Origin: Verrucomicrobiota bacterium
Lineage (GTDB): Bacteria; Verrucomicrobiota; Verrucomicrobiia; Limisphaerales; VHDF01
DNA length: 53,871 nt
Reading direction: 5' to 3'
NCBI GenBank assembly: GCA_016871495.1
Contig: VHDF01000029.1
Span: 1-53,871, forward strand
Shown: positions 53,482 to 53,871 of the stretch, piece after piece
Numbering within the stretch: position 1 is the first letter of the stretch
How the letters are laid out: the number at the start of each line of letters is the position of its first letter
The notes under the pieces: model-generated
What the model saw: the letters and a program-made list of their open reading frames with translations, nothing else
Database searches by the model: none
Told to the model about the DNA's origin: nothing
Translations under genes and position numbers: made by a program

Positions 53482-53871
53482 CCCTAATCAATCCGGAGCC
53501 CTTCGCCCCCATCAGTTCCATGGACTCGGATGACATCCGGGACGGATTGGGCGAACGGGTGCGGCTCACCTCAAGGCGGGGGACATCCGGACCCGAGATC
53601 TCGGTCCCCAAGCGAACTTCCCCCTTGATGTTCTCTTTGCGTCCTTCGCGACCTCTGCGCGAGGAAAAGCAAGATCCTCGCACCCAACCCGTAACACGGT
53701 GCAATGGAAACCAGCGTGATCTCGGGATATGATTCGAGATCTCTGTCCCCAAAGAACTTCTTCCTCTCCATGCGAAGAATGAGCGGGGAGAGGACCGAGG
53801 AGAGGGGTAGCCTGAGAATGCCCCTCTCTCCGGCTCTCTCCCCACTCGTGCCTCGCAGGGCGAGAGGGAAA
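53482..53871. repeat. Non-coding end region with dispersed repeats
   Basis: No gene is supported. gagatctcggtccccaagcg near 53595 recurs with small changes near 53736 (gagatctctgtccccaaaga). tttgcgtccttcgcgacctc near 53635 belongs to a widespread repeat type. Bases 53790-53850 form a loose inverted repeat of gagaggg/ccctctc blocks. Confidence 0.5.

Noticed and set aside
1-53871. CRISPR arrays, rRNA, tRNA and SRP RNA genes
   Set aside because: I looked for regularly spaced direct repeats, the tRNA T-arm consensus and SRP RNA near ffh and found nothing convincing. A covariance-model scan would be needed to exclude small RNAs.

Overview
The window looks like a chromosomal piece of a GC-rich bacterium of the Verrucomicrobiota, close to the Pedosphaera/Limisphaerales type. 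The pointers are a DUF1549/DUF1553 cytochrome next to a Tat-exported DUF1501 protein, a VPDSG/PEP-CTERM-like sorting tail, a pseudopilin with the H-x9-DG type of ending, several FG-GAP/VCBS proteins with ASPIC/UnbV domains, an ECF sigma factor with a Ser/Thr kinase nearby, and a very long CotH/lamin-tail surface protein. The assignment is inferred from gene content only; no rRNA or tRNA gene was recognised.

Layout. 1-700: the start of an IS transposase and an exported fibronectin-III gene that the element appears to have cut off. 820-2400: a DUF4956 membrane protein and a VTC-domain protein in one operon. 2.4-9.5 kb: ComEC, two small unknown genes, Ffh, and a decayed nucleotidyltransferase locus, separated by small non-coding transposable elements. 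9.5-22.1 kb: the most striking part, a four-gene operon with 4-base overlaps that encodes a haem-binding VCBS protein followed by three tandem paralogues of about 1,235 residues. Each paralogue has two FG-GAP propeller units, each closed by an ASPIC/UnbV domain. 22.1-25.9 kb: a large inverted repeat, an exported Asp-box propeller and a CarH-like B12 photoreceptor regulator. 26-30.5 kb: the DUF1549/DUF1553 and DUF1501 pair. 30.5-38.2 kb: a sigma/anti-sigma remnant, a CTERM-sorted protein, a lone LuxR-type helix-turn-helix protein, an ECF sigma factor, an Ig/VCBS/ASPIC protein and a kinase with TPR repeats. 38.5-42.7 kb: a DUF885 peptidase-like protein, YggS and a PhoX-like Tat protein. 43.1-47.97 kb: a pseudopilin, a broken sensor, a response regulator, an Hpt protein, then HIT, PhoH and YbeY. 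48.0-53.5 kb: the CotH/lamin-tail giant.

How the genes relate. Housekeeping genes (ffh, comEC, phoH, ybeY, yggS) are interleaved with a large exported set: propellers, c-type cytochromes, Tat proteins and CTERM proteins. Most of the inter-operon gaps that look empty hold short palindromic elements sharing GGTGCATCC-type termini. Two of these carry exact 9-base target duplications and one sits inside another, so they are mobile and not ordinary spacers. Signs of gene decay are frequent: the truncated FN3 gene, the DUF6036-like gene, the sigma/anti-sigma fusion and the sensor kinase fragment.
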